Source: COE1 sp963596435 (GTDB lineage: Bacteria; Bacillota; Clostridia; Lachnospirales; Lachnospiraceae). Taken from it: a stretch of 22,733 nucleotides of DNA. Position 1 is the first letter of the stretch; each line of letters begins with the position of its first letter. The translations under genes were made by a program, and so were the position numbers. The notes under the pieces were generated by a model. That model did no database searches. It saw only the letters and a list, made by a program, of their open reading frames with translations, and was not told the origin of the DNA. The DNA is taken from NCBI GenBank assembly GCA_963596435.1, contig CAVBMG010000052.1, positions 1-22,733 of the forward strand, given 5' to 3'. Shown here piece after piece: positions 13,773-21,347 of the stretch.

Positions 13773-16229
13773 ATGCCCAAGAAACCGGTCATTGATAAGG
13801 AATTATTTAAAAGAAGTGTATTATATAATGTAAAGACCCTATACAGAAAGACTTTAGAGGAAGCCACAGATCAGCAGATATTCCAGGCAGTATCTTATGC
13901 TGTGAAGGATATGATCGTGGATAACTGGATTAAGACTCAGGAAAATTATGAGAAGAAAGATCCAAAGATTGTATATTATATGTCCATGGAGTTCCTGATG
14001 GGACGTGCGCTTGGCAATAATATGATCAATCTTATGGCATATAAGGAATTTTCAGAAGCACTTGAAGAGCTGGGACTGGATATCAATGTAATTGAAGATC
14101 AGGAGCCGGATGCAGCACTTGGTAATGGTGGTCTGGGCAGACTGGCAGCCTGCTTCCTTGACTCTCTGGCAACACTTGGCTATGCAGCATATGGCTGTGG
14201 TATCCGTTATCATTACGGTATGTTCAAGCAGGAGATTCGTGACGGTTATCAGATCGAAGCACCGGATGACTGGCTTCGTGATGGCAACCCATTTGAACTG
14301 AGAAGACCTGAATACACCAAGATTATCAAGTTTGGCGGACATGTATGCACAAGAGAAGAGAACGGCAGACTTTATTTCTATCAGGAAGACTATCAGTCAG
14401 TTAAGGCTGTTCCTTATGATCTGCCTATCGTAGGTTATGGCAATGATGTAGTCAATACTCTTAGAATCTGGGATGCACAGCCTATGGACTGCTTCAGTCT
14501 GGATTCCTTTGATAAAGGTGATTACCAGAAGGCAGTAGAGCAGAACAATCTGGCTAAGAATATCGTAGAAGTCCTTTACCCGAATGACAATCATTATGCA
14601 GGCAAGGAGCTTCGTCTGAAACAGCAGTACTTCTTTATTTCTGCATCTGTACAGACAGCAGTAGAGAAATATATGTCCAAACATGATGATATTCATAAGT
14701 TCTACGAGAAGGTTACATTCCAGTTAAATGATACACATCCTACTGTTGCAGTAGCAGAATTGATGCGTATTCTGTTGGATGATTACCACCTTGAATGGGA
14801 TGAAGCATGGGAGATCACAACAAAGACCTGTGCTTATACCAATCATACCATTATGGCAGAAGCTCTTGAAAAATGGCCAATTGACCTGTTCTCCAAGCTT
14901 TTACCACGTATTTATCAGATCATTGAAGAAATCAACAGAAGATTTGTCATCGAAGTGGCAAACAAGTATCCTTCTGATGTAAATAAGATTGCCAAGATGG
15001 CAATTATTGCAGATGGTCAGGTTAAGATGGCTCATCTGGCTATTGTTGCAGGTTATTCTGTCAATGGTGTAGCCAAGCTGCATACAGAGATTCTGAAGAA
15101 TCAGGAGCTGAAGGATTTCTATGAAATGTATCCATGGAAATTCAATAATAAGACAAATGGTATTACACAGAGAAGATTCCTTCTCCATGCAAATCCATTA
15201 TTGTCAGACTGGGTAACTTCCAAAGTAGGAGATGGCTGGATCACAGATCTTCCACAGATCGCAGGCATTGCAAAATATGCAGATGATCCTAAGGCTCTCA
15301 AGGAGTTCATGAATATCAAATACCAGAACAAGGTTCGTCTGGCTAAGTACATTAAGGTACACAATGGTATTGATGTAGATCCGAATTCCATCTTTGACGT
15401 ACAGGTTAAGAGACTGCATGAATATAAGCGTCAGTTACTGAATATTCTGCATGTTATGTATTTATACAACCAGTTAAAGGCGAATCCAAACATGGATTTT
15501 TATCCAAGAACATTTATCTTTGGCGCCAAGGCAGCAGCAGGCTATATGAATGCCAAGCTGACAATCAAGCTGATCAACTCCGTAGCAGATGTGATCAACA
15601 ACGATGCTTCCATTAAGGGCAAGATCAAGGTCGTATTTATCGAGAACTATCGTGTATCCAACGCAGAGATCATCTTTGCGGCAGCAGATGTATCTGAACA
15701 GATCTCTACAGCCAGCAAGGAAGCCAGTGGTACAGGTAACATGAAGTTCATGTTAAATGGTGCACTGACACTTGGTACAATGGATGGTGCAAACGTAGAA
15801 ATCGTAGAAGAAGTAGGAGCAGAGAATGCATTTATCTTTGGTCTGAGCTCTGATGAAGTCATTCGTTATGAGAACAACGGTGGCTATAATCCTATGGATA
15901 TCTACAATTCTGATCAGGATATCCGCAAGGTAGTAGATCAGTTGGTAGATGGCACCTACTCCAAGGGCGACAGAGAGTTATTCAGAACATTGTACAACTC
16001 ACTGCTGAATACCCAGAGTACAGATAAGGCAGACCGCTATTTCATTCTGAAGGATTTCCGTTCTTATGCAGATGCGCAGAAGAAGGTGGAAAAGGCTTAT
16101 CGTAATACACAGGGCTGGGCAAAGAGCGCATTGCTCAATACAGCACATGTTGGTAAGTTCACATCCGACAGAACCATTCAGGAATATGTAGATGACATCT
16201 GGCATCTCGACCATGTAGATATTGAGTAA
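13773..16229 (+). CDS. glgP: Glycogen/starch/maltodextrin phosphorylase
   Basis: This protein of 818 residues, close to the family's usual 800-840, degrades alpha-1,4-glucans to glucose 1-phosphate with inorganic phosphate and pyridoxal phosphate. Typical segments are YYMSMEFLMGRALGNN near the N-terminus, EPDAALGNGGLGRLAACFLDSLATL, and NDTHPTVAVAELMR. The PLP-binding stretch is ASGTGNMKFMLNGAL, with K658 as the Schiff-base lysine, followed by GTMDGANVE. The frame opens earlier at 13686, but that extension overlaps the promoter; the ATG at 13773 follows a perfect AGGAGGT. It has its own promoter and a strong terminator, so it is a single-gene unit. Whether its main substrate is stored glycogen or imported maltodextrin cannot be told from the sequence. 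Confidence 0.97.
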   Translation: MPKKPVIDKELFKRSVLYNVKTLYRKTLEEATDQQIFQAVSYAVKDMIVDNWIKTQENYEKKDPKIVYYMSMEFLMGRALGNNMINLMAYKEFSEALEELGLDINVIEDQEPDAALGNGGLGRLAACFLDSLATLGYAAYGCGIRYHYGMFKQEIRDGYQIEAPDDWLRDGNPFELRRPEYTKIIKFGGHVCTREENGRLYFYQEDYQSVKAVPYDLPIVGYGNDVVNTLRIWDAQPMDCFSLDSFDKGDYQKAVEQNNLAKNIVEVLYPNDNHYAGKELRLKQQYFFISASVQTAVEKYMSKHDDIHKFYEKVTFQLNDTHPTVAVAELMRILLDDYHLEWDEAWEITTKTCAYTNHTIMAEALEKWPIDLFSKLLPRIYQIIEEINRRFVIEVANKYPSDVNKIAKMAIIADGQVKMAHLAIVAGYSVNGVAKLHTEILKNQELKDFYEMYPWKFNNKTNGITQRRFLLHANPLLSDWVTSKVGDGWITDLPQIAGIAKYADDPKALKEFMNIKYQNKVRLAKYIKVHNGIDVDPNSIFDVQVKRLHEYKRQLLNILHVMYLYNQLKANPNMDFYPRTFIFGAKAAAGYMNAKLTIKLINSVADVINNDASIKGKIKVVFIENYRVSNAEIIFAAADVSEQISTASKEASGTGNMKFMLNGALTLGTMDGANVEIVEEVGAENAFIFGLSSDEVIRYENNGGYNPMDIYNSDQDIRKVVDQLVDGTYSKGDRELFRTLYNSLLNTQSTDKADRYFILKDFRSYADAQKKVEKAYRNTQGWAKSALLNTAHVGKFTSDRTIQEYVDDIWHLDHVDIE

Positions 16230-16242
16230 TAATTGAGACTGG

Positions 16243-16290
16243 AAAGGTCCTACCTGTCTAATGAAAATTAGTCGGGTAAGACCTTTTTTA
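16243..16290 (+). terminator. Intrinsic terminator after glgP
   Basis: A long stem is formed by AAGGTC (16244-16249) with GACCTT (16279-16284), continued by TACCTGTCTAAT (16251-16262) with ATTAGTCGGGTA (16267-16278). It contains one wobble and one mismatch, is capped by a GAAA tetraloop and is followed by a T-run. This cleanly separates glgP from the toxin-antitoxin pair. Confidence 0.9.
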
Positions 16291-16315
16291 TTGAGTATGT
16301 TTATGCGCTGATAAA

Positions 16316-16360
16316 TTCGCGTGTAAATTTATTGCGAAAAGGAAACGATATGAGTATAAT
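16316..16360 (+). promoter_or_regulatory. Toxin-antitoxin promoter with overlapping palindrome
   Basis: TTGCGA (16332-16337), 17 bases and a consensus TATAAT (16355-16360) lie just upstream of the antitoxin gene. TTCGC (16316-16320) and GCGAA (16334-16338) form an inverted repeat with a 13-base centre covering the -35 hexamer, a fitting site for the autorepression by the antitoxin or toxin-antitoxin complex that is known for these families. Confidence 0.55.
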
Positions 16361-16381
16361 ATCTTAAAAGAGGTGATTATT

Positions 16382-16645
16382 ATGCCAAATATCAAACCCA
16401 TATCTGATTTGAGAAATTATACGGATGTTTTGAAAGAAGTAGATGCTACAAGCAGAGTTTATCTTACGAGAAACGGTCATGGAGAGTATGGAATACTTAC
16501 TATGGCTGAGATTGACGAACTTGATCGTTATAGGGCAGCTTACACGTTGGTTTCCAAATTGCAGAAAGCGGAAGAAAGAGCCGCAAAAGAAGGCTGGATT
16601 GATGCAGATGATCTTGAGAAAGAGCTGGGGGAAAATGAAGAGTGA
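16382..16645 (+). CDS. Phd/YefM-type antitoxin
   Basis: This small protein of 87 residues looks like a Phd/YefM antitoxin. Its N-terminal part (PNIKPISDLRNYTDVLKEV, then a strand ending in YLTRNGHGEYGILTMAEIDELDRY) resembles the DNA-binding and dimerisation region. The C-terminal half is charged and helical (KAEERAAKEGWIDADDLEKEL), as expected of the toxin-binding tail. The ATG at 16382 has an AGAGGTG site and is preferred to an upstream in-frame GTG at 16373. Its stop overlaps the toxin start by four bases, the classic arrangement that links the levels of the two proteins. It probably neutralises the toxin encoded next and represses the shared promoter. Confidence 0.88.
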   Translation: MPNIKPISDLRNYTDVLKEVDATSRVYLTRNGHGEYGILTMAEIDELDRYRAAYTLVSKLQKAEERAAKEGWIDADDLEKELGENEE

Positions 16646-16992
16646 AGTATAAACTAAAGTATTCTCCAGATGCCAGTGATAAGTTAAAAGAAGTCAAAAA
16701 ACAGATTTCAGCATCCTATGGAAAGGATGTATCAAAAAAGATAGTATCAAAAATACTGGAAGAAATCAGAGGACTTCAGGATAATCCTGAAAAGGGAGTG
16801 TCCGTTGAGGCAATACTTAACATTCCAACATCATATAGAGTTCTTCATGTTGAAAAGAACTATGCATTTTATAGAATTGAGAAGGATACAGTGTATATTA
16901 CCGATATTTACAATGAATGCGAAGATTTCATGTGGAGAATGTTCAGGATAAATCTCAGAACACAGGATAGTATTGAGTTCTGGGGTGAATAA
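16642..16992 (+). CDS. RelE/ParE-family toxin
   Basis: This basic protein of 116 residues has the RelE/ParE pattern: an N-terminal strand (KYKLKYSPDASDKLKEV), a helical hairpin (SKKIVSKILEEIRGLQDNPEKG), then a beta sheet with SYRVLHVEKNYAFYRI and VYITDIYNE. Members either cut mRNA on the ribosome (RelE) or poison gyrase (ParE). The motif set and the tail look closer to ParE, but the target cannot be fixed by eye. It starts with GTG at 16642, sharing the four bases GTGA with the antitoxin's stop, with a G-rich site upstream. The pair forms a type II toxin-antitoxin module in an otherwise metabolic neighbourhood. Confidence 0.87.
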   Translation: MKYKLKYSPDASDKLKEVKKQISASYGKDVSKKIVSKILEEIRGLQDNPEKGVSVEAILNIPTSYRVLHVEKNYAFYRIEKDTVYITDIYNECEDFMWRMFRINLRTQDSIEFWGE

Positions 16993-17008
16993 CAGTGTGA
17001 TAATAATT

Positions 17009-17025
17009 TGCACAGTAGATGTGCA
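17009..17025. repeat. Short palindrome before the surface-protein gene
   Basis: TGCACA (17009-17014) and TGTGCA (17020-17025) flank a five-base centre, 17 bases before the start codon of the surface-protein gene. A TTGCA...TGCAA palindrome also occurs in the leader of the nearby transporter (17820-17838), but with a shorter centre, so a shared regulator is only a possibility. Confidence 0.3.
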
Positions 17026-17042
17026 TGGAAATGAGGAGAGTT

Positions 17043-17591
17043 ATGAAAAAGATAAGAAAATGTGCAGTTATAATGGCAGTTATGCTGGGTGTATTACAAC
17101 TGAATATGGTAGCCTGGGCAGCTGAGGATGAGATTCCTGTTGTGGAGCAGCAGGATGTGGAGCTGGCAGATGGCAATTATACGATCAGTGTAGATCTGGA
17201 AGGAGGAAGCGGCAGGGCTTCTATCACGACTCCGGCAGAGATGAATGTGGTATCTAAAAAGGCAACGGCTACAATTATATGGAGCAGTTCTAACTATGAC
17301 TATATGATCGTAAATGGTGAGAAATATCTTCCTGTCAATGGTGCAGAGGGTGTGGGTAATTCAACTTTTCTGATTCCTGTATTGTGCATGGACGAGCCAA
17401 TGACTGTGATTGCTGATACTACAGCAATGTCCACACCGCATGAAATTACTTATACACTGACTTTTCATTCAGAGACAGCAGTTGCAGAGAAGACCAGTTC
17501 GAGTGGGTTTGATCCTATGTTTATGATACTGATTGGAATTGTGGTACTGACCGCAGCAGTGTTCAGTTTATCGGCTACAAAGAAGAAATAA
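17043..17591 (+). CDS. Membrane-anchored surface protein, possibly NEAT-like
   Basis: This protein of 182 residues has a signal peptide (residues 1 to about 27, ending VAWAA), an extracellular beta-rich domain of about 110 residues and a C-terminal membrane helix (about 158-176, FMILIGIVVLTAAVFSL) followed by a KKK stop-transfer tail. The domain begins DGNYTISVDLEGGSGRASI and includes SSSNYDYMIVNGEKYLP (S81, Y85, Y87, Y95). This layout recalls the immunoglobulin-like NEAT haem-binding domain and similar Lachnospiraceae surface proteins, but the match is by eye. The ATG at 17043 follows GAGGAG. It lies on the same strand just before an ABC importer of the iron, haem or corrinoid type, so handing a metal chelate to that importer is a sensible hypothesis. 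Element B lies between the two. Confidence 0.6.
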   Translation: MKKIRKCAVIMAVMLGVLQLNMVAWAAEDEIPVVEQQDVELADGNYTISVDLEGGSGRASITTPAEMNVVSKKATATIIWSSSNYDYMIVNGEKYLPVNGAEGVGNSTFLIPVLCMDEPMTVIADTTAMSTPHEITYTLTFHSETAVAEKTSSSGFDPMFMILIGIVVLTAAVFSLSATKKK

Positions 17592-17607
17592 GTTTGGGGA
17601 AAGGGAC

Positions 17608-17766
17608 GAATTGTGCTGCGTTATCATATGCAACACAGGCACGCTTTCGCTACGTGAAAAACGTAATGGTCACGTAAGGCGCTATTGGAAGCGTATGCTT
17701 CCATACCGCCTAAGTGCCAACGTTTTTCAAGTGCCTGCTAATGCATATGATAAAGCAGCGCAATTC
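17608..17766. ncRNA. Structured palindromic element, copy B
   Basis: This is the second copy of the structured element, in the same plus-strand orientation as copy A. Outer arms 17608-17632 and 17742-17766 pair at 23 of 25 positions, plus one wobble. The closing helix is CAGGCAC/GTGCCTG (17636-17642, 17731-17737). A hairpin is built on CTACG/CGTA around 17650-17665, with loop TGAAAAA. The nested hairpin has CAC/GTG (17671-17673, 17714-17716), GGCG/CGCC (17678-17681, 17707-17710) and TGGAAGC/GCTTCCA (17686-17692, 17697-17703). The loop bases GAAAAA (17656-17661) are complementary to TTTTTC (17723-17728), the same position as the pseudoknot strand of copy A. The single-stranded motifs CGCTYTCGCTACG, ACGTAAGGYGCT, CYAAGTRCCRACG and CAATTCTGTATCT are shared with A. 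It lies between the surface-protein gene and the transporter operon. Whether it acts as RNA, and in which strand, is unknown. Confidence 0.7.
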
Positions 17767-17793
17767 TGTATCTTTGCGAAAGTGTAGGATTTG

Positions 17794-17849
17794 AAATTGG
17801 ATGAGTGTGACTGTGTTGTATTGCAAAAGTTGTGCAATTCATCCAATTT
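17794..17849 (+). promoter_or_regulatory. Large bulged hairpin in the transporter leader
   Basis: AAATTGGATGA (17794-17804) and TCATCCAATTT (17839-17849) form a perfect 11-bp inverted repeat. Inside it ATTGCA (17820-17825) pairs with TGCAAT (17833-17838), directly continuing the 3' strand, so that the whole is a 17-bp stem with a 15-base bulge on one side. It sits 28 bases after element B and 76 bases before the binding-protein start. It could be an operator (TTGCA-N7-TGCAA) or a leader hairpin. No cobalamin-riboswitch box or Fur-box consensus was recognised here. The rest of the 17850-17924 stretch shows no clear promoter. Confidence 0.45.
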
Positions 17850-17924
17850 AAGATATATGTTTCATAATTACCTAAGTACATAGTAGTTGAAAAGGGTATA
17901 GTGATTATAGGAGAGGTGGAGAGA

Positions 17925-19112
17925 GTGAAGAAGAGAATTTCCATAGTATTGGTTGTAGTTATGATGTTAGAGTTGGTTGGGTGTGGTAAGGGTTCTGAGG
18001 TGAATTCTGAGGAAGCGAAGCAGATTCAGGTGGATGAAGAAATCAGCGCTGGACTGGCTTATGAAGGCAGGATGGATTTGGAGTATGCTACGGAGTATGC
18101 GGTAGATTATTATAGTGACGGCTATGATTTGATTACGATATCAGATGGCAGCCGTTTTTTGATTGTGCCGGAGGATAAAGAGATACCTGGGGATTTGGAG
18201 GAAGATATTAAGGCGGTGCAGCAGCCGATAGACAATATCTATCTGGTGGCATCGGCGGCGATGGATATGTTTCGTTCGATTGATGCACTGGACAGGATTG
18301 GGTTCACGGGAACAGAACAGGATGGATGGTATCTGCCAGAGATTCCACAGCTGATGGAACAGGGCGATATTATATATGCGGGGAAGTATAACGCACCTGA
18401 TTATGAACGGATTCTTTCCGGGGGATGTGATTTTGTTATTGAGAATATGATGATTATGCATACTCCTGAGGTTAAGGAGAAGCTGGAGAATTTTGGTATT
18501 CCTGTCATGGTAGACAGGGCAAGCTATGAAGAACATCCTCTGGGACGATGTGAATGGGTGAAATTATATGGCGTGCTGACCGGACAGGAAGAACAGGCAA
18601 ATGCTGCTTTCGAGGAACAGGCTACAGAGCTGGAGCAGGTTTTAGCAGACAAGGAGCAGAATGGCGAGGAACAGACGGCGCCTACAGTTGCTTTCTTTTA
18701 TCTGACTTCCAATGGTGCAGTGAATGTCCGTAAGACGAATGATTATGTACCTAAGATGATCGAGCTTGCAGGAGGTAAGTATATCTTTGACAATCTGGGA
18801 GATACACAGAGTAAGAGCTCATCGGTTACTATGCAGATGGAAGAATTCTATGCATCGGCAAAAGATGCGGACTGTCTGATCTATAACAGTACCATTGATG
18901 GACAGATTACTTCTATTGATGAGCTGGTGGCTAAGAATCAGCTTCTGGCAGATTTTAAGGCAGTACAGAGTGGTAATGTCTGGTGTACAACACAGAATAT
19001 GTATCAGGAATCCATGTCAATTGGTTCCATGATTGCAGACATGCACACTGCGTTTGTGACAGATGTGTCACAAAATACGGATACCAGATATCTGTTTAAA
19101 TTAAACAAATGA
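17925..19112 (+). CDS. ABC importer substrate-binding lipoprotein (iron/haem/corrinoid type)
   Basis: This protein of 395 residues has a lipoprotein signal (positively charged start, hydrophobic core, lipobox L17-V-G-C20), so it is tethered to the outer face of the membrane by C20. The body resembles class III periplasmic binding proteins of the BtuF/FecB/FhuD type: it has the conserved SAAMDMFRSIDALDRI opening, the linking helix region, and a C-terminal lobe with FFYLTSNGAVNVRKTNDYVPKMIELAGGKYIFDN. Three GTG starts are in frame (17901, 17916, 17925). GTG 17925 is chosen because AGGAGAGG lies eight bases upstream and the lipoprotein signal then has a normal length. It opens a three-gene importer operon with the FecCD permease and FecE ATPase. 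The substrate could be a siderophore, haem or corrinoid; the sequence does not decide. Confidence 0.88.
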   Translation: MKKRISIVLVVVMMLELVGCGKGSEVNSEEAKQIQVDEEISAGLAYEGRMDLEYATEYAVDYYSDGYDLITISDGSRFLIVPEDKEIPGDLEEDIKAVQQPIDNIYLVASAAMDMFRSIDALDRIGFTGTEQDGWYLPEIPQLMEQGDIIYAGKYNAPDYERILSGGCDFVIENMMIMHTPEVKEKLENFGIPVMVDRASYEEHPLGRCEWVKLYGVLTGQEEQANAAFEEQATELEQVLADKEQNGEEQTAPTVAFFYLTSNGAVNVRKTNDYVPKMIELAGGKYIFDNLGDTQSKSSSVTMQMEEFYASAKDADCLIYNSTIDGQITSIDELVAKNQLLADFKAVQSGNVWCTTQNMYQESMSIGSMIADMHTAFVTDVSQNTDTRYLFKLNK

Positions 19113-19130
19113 TTTTGAACGGATCGCAGA

Positions 19131-19193
19131 TTATTACACATATGTTTATTTGTGACTTCCGAATAAAAACTTGAGATTTGATATGTGTGTAAT
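19131..19193 (+). repeat. Imperfect hairpin in the binding protein-permease gap
   Basis: ATTACACATAT (19133-19143) can pair with ATATGTGTGTAAT (19181-19193), which has two extra bases. GTTTATT and AATAAAAAC between them can extend the fold. No T-tract follows. It lies in the 100-base gap between the binding-protein and permease genes. Such hairpins often protect the upstream mRNA so that binding protein is made in excess; this role is inferred. Confidence 0.35.
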
Positions 19194-19212
19194 TATTCAG
19201 AAAGGTGAAAAG

Positions 19213-20235
19213 ATGAAGACGGGCAGGAAGATTCGATATAGTATGGCATTTCTTGGTTTGATTATACTGATGGCTGTGTTGCTGGCATGGAATATCTGTG
19301 CCGGCAGTGTGAATATTTCTGTAAGGGAAGTAATCGAAGTTCTGTTTGGAGAGAAGACAACACAGACAGCATCACGTATTGTATGGGAGATTCGTTTGCC
19401 GAGGGCGCTGGCAGCAGCGATTCTTGGTGGGGCGTTGGCGCTGGCAGGGTATTTGCTTCAGACATTTTTTCATAATCCGATTGCGGGACCTTTTGTGCTG
19501 GGAATTTCATCCGGCGCCAAGCTGGTAGTGGCACTGGTCATGGTCTTTTGTCTTGGACATGCTTTTGCAGTCAGTTCGGTGACTCTGATTCTGGCGGCAT
19601 TTATAGGAGCATGTCTGTCTATGGGTTTTGTGCTGCTGATTTCTAACCGCATTGGCAATGTGTCTTCACTTATCATCAGTGGTGTAATGATAGGTTATAT
19701 CTGTACGGCAGTTACGGATTTTGTTGTGACTTTTGCAGATGATGCAGATATTGTAAATCTGCATAACTGGTCAAAAGGCAGCTTCTCCGGTATGACATGG
19801 AATAATGTGACAGTCATGTCAGTTCTGGTATTTGCAATAACTGTAATTATTTTTTGCCTGGCGAAGCCTATCGGAGCTTATCAGCTGGGGGAATCCTATG
19901 CACAGAGCATGGGCGTCAATATCAAACGGTTTCGGGCGATACTTGTCGTACTTTCCAGCTTGCTTGCAGCCTGCATCACCGCATATGCGGGACCGGTATC
20001 TTTTGTAGGAATCGCAGTACCACATCTGGTCAAAAATCTGTTTGGAACAGCCAAGCCTATTATTATGATCCCGGCGTGCTTTTTGGGAGGCAGTGTCTTT
20101 TGCCTGTTCTGTGACCTGCTGGCAAGGACGCTGTTTGCCCCTACGGAGCTTAGCATCAGTACAGTGACGGCAGTTTTTGGCGCCCCCGTGGTGATTCTGA
20201 TTATGTTAAAAAGGCATAAGGGGGAGCAGGCGTGA
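19213..20235 (+). CDS. FecCD-family ABC transporter permease
   Basis: This membrane protein of 340 residues belongs to the FecCD/BtuC family that forms the channel of iron-siderophore, haem and vitamin B12 importers, normally with ten membrane helices. Family segments include RLPRALAAAILGGALALAGYLLQTFFHNPIAGPFVLGIS after the first helix and, near the end, GPVSFVGIAVPHLVKNLFG, the region that contacts the ATPase. The frame opens at a TTG at 19171, but the ATG at 19213 follows AAAGGTG and begins a normal positively charged N-terminus. Its stop overlaps the ATPase start by one base (TGATG), indicating coupled translation. Only one permease gene is present, so the channel is presumably a homodimer. 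Confidence 0.95.
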   Translation: MKTGRKIRYSMAFLGLIILMAVLLAWNICAGSVNISVREVIEVLFGEKTTQTASRIVWEIRLPRALAAAILGGALALAGYLLQTFFHNPIAGPFVLGISSGAKLVVALVMVFCLGHAFAVSSVTLILAAFIGACLSMGFVLLISNRIGNVSSLIISGVMIGYICTAVTDFVVTFADDADIVNLHNWSKGSFSGMTWNNVTVMSVLVFAITVIIFCLAKPIGAYQLGESYAQSMGVNIKRFRAILVVLSSLLAACITAYAGPVSFVGIAVPHLVKNLFGTAKPIIMIPACFLGGSVFCLFCDLLARTLFAPTELSISTVTAVFGAPVVILIMLKRHKGEQA

Positions 20236-21347
20236 TGGAGAAGCAGTATTATTTTCAGACGAAACATATGATAGTAGGATATGGTGGTGTGCCACTGATA
20301 CGAAATGTGGAAATTGCACTGGAACAGGGCGAGATTCTGACCCTGATAGGACCTAATGGTGCGGGTAAGTCTACGATACTGAAAAGCATCGCAGGACAGC
20401 TGATTCCTGTTGAAGGGGAGGCAAGTCTGGAAGGTGTTTCATTGCAGAAGATGGATGGACATACCAGATCGCAGAAAATGGCAGTCGTGTTCACAGACCG
20501 TTTAAAGACCGAGCTTATGACGTGTAAGGATGTGGTGGCAGCAGGACGTTACCCTTATACGGGCAGGCTGGGAATTCTGTCAAAGGAGGACTGGAAAGCA
20601 GTAGAGGACGCTATGGAGCTGGTGCAGGTCACAGAGCTGGCAGAACAGGATTTTACCCGGATCAGTGATGGACAGAGACAGCGTATCTTACTGGCAAGGG
20701 CAATTTGTCAGGAGCCGCAGATTCTGTTATTGGATGAACCGACTTCTTATCTGGATGTGAAGTATAAGCTGGAATTTTTGACCACTTTGCAGAAACTGAC
20801 CAGAACCAGGAAGCTTACTGTAATTATGTCATTACATGAACTGGATCTTGCGCAGCGCATTTCTGATAAGGTGATGTGCATAAAAGGGGATTGTGTGCAA
20901 CGATATGGTACGCCTGATGAAGTATTTACCAATGGCTATATCAGTGAATTGTTCGATATACAGAAGGGTTCCTATGAAGAAGGAACTGGAATGGTGGAAC
21001 TGGAAGCTCCAGGTGGACAGCCGCAGACGTTTGTAATTGGCGGGGGAGGCGATACAAGGAATCTGTATCATGCCCTGCAACGTAAGGGAATGCCTTTTAT
21101 AACGGGAATCCTATATGATAATGACATAGATTATCCAACAGCCAGGGCGCTGGCAGTAGAAGTATTGACCTCGCCTGCTTTTTGTCCGGTATCAGAGGAA
21201 CTGATGGTACAGGCAAAAGCTGCCATAGACCGTTGTCAGAGAGTTGTCAGCCCAAGGAAGCAATTCGGAGTCTATGACAGTGCCAATAAGCAGCTCTATG
21301 AGTATGCCATAAGTCAGGGCAAGCTGGAAGAATTTACTCTTCGTTGA
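20235..21347 (+). CDS. FecE-type ABC ATPase with extra C-terminal domain
   Basis: This protein of 370 residues powers the importer. The first 250 or so residues are a standard ABC ATPase: Walker A GPNGAGKST at 39-47, an altered signature ISDGQ at 143-147, Walker B ILLLDEP at 163-169, and the switch His in MSLHELDLA. About 115 residues follow that ordinary FecE/BtuD proteins lack. The extension contains a glycine-rich GGGGD (269-273), GILYDNDIDYPTARALAVEVL and AFCPVSEELMVQAKAAIDRC, and looks like a compact alpha/beta domain. I recall similar tails on some clostridial and archaeal corrinoid or iron-chelate ATPases but cannot name the domain. The ATG at 20235 is preferred to GTG 20232 because of the GGGGGAG spacing. 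Its 3' end overlaps the convergent zinc-ribbon gene by 14 bases. Confidence 0.93.
   Translation: MEKQYYFQTKHMIVGYGGVPLIRNVEIALEQGEILTLIGPNGAGKSTILKSIAGQLIPVEGEASLEGVSLQKMDGHTRSQKMAVVFTDRLKTELMTCKDVVAAGRYPYTGRLGILSKEDWKAVEDAMELVQVTELAEQDFTRISDGQRQRILLARAICQEPQILLLDEPTSYLDVKYKLEFLTTLQKLTRTRKLTVIMSLHELDLAQRISDKVMCIKGDCVQRYGTPDEVFTNGYISELFDIQKGSYEEGTGMVELEAPGGQPQTFVIGGGGDTRNLYHALQRKGMPFITGILYDNDIDYPTARALAVEVLTSPAFCPVSEELMVQAKAAIDRCQRVVSPRKQFGVYDSANKQLYEYAISQGKLEEFTLR

Noticed and set aside
17767..17924. Cobalamin riboswitch or Fur box before the importer
   Set aside because: The space is short, no B12-box-like sequence was found and no 19-bp Fur-type palindrome was seen; only the bulged hairpin is clear.
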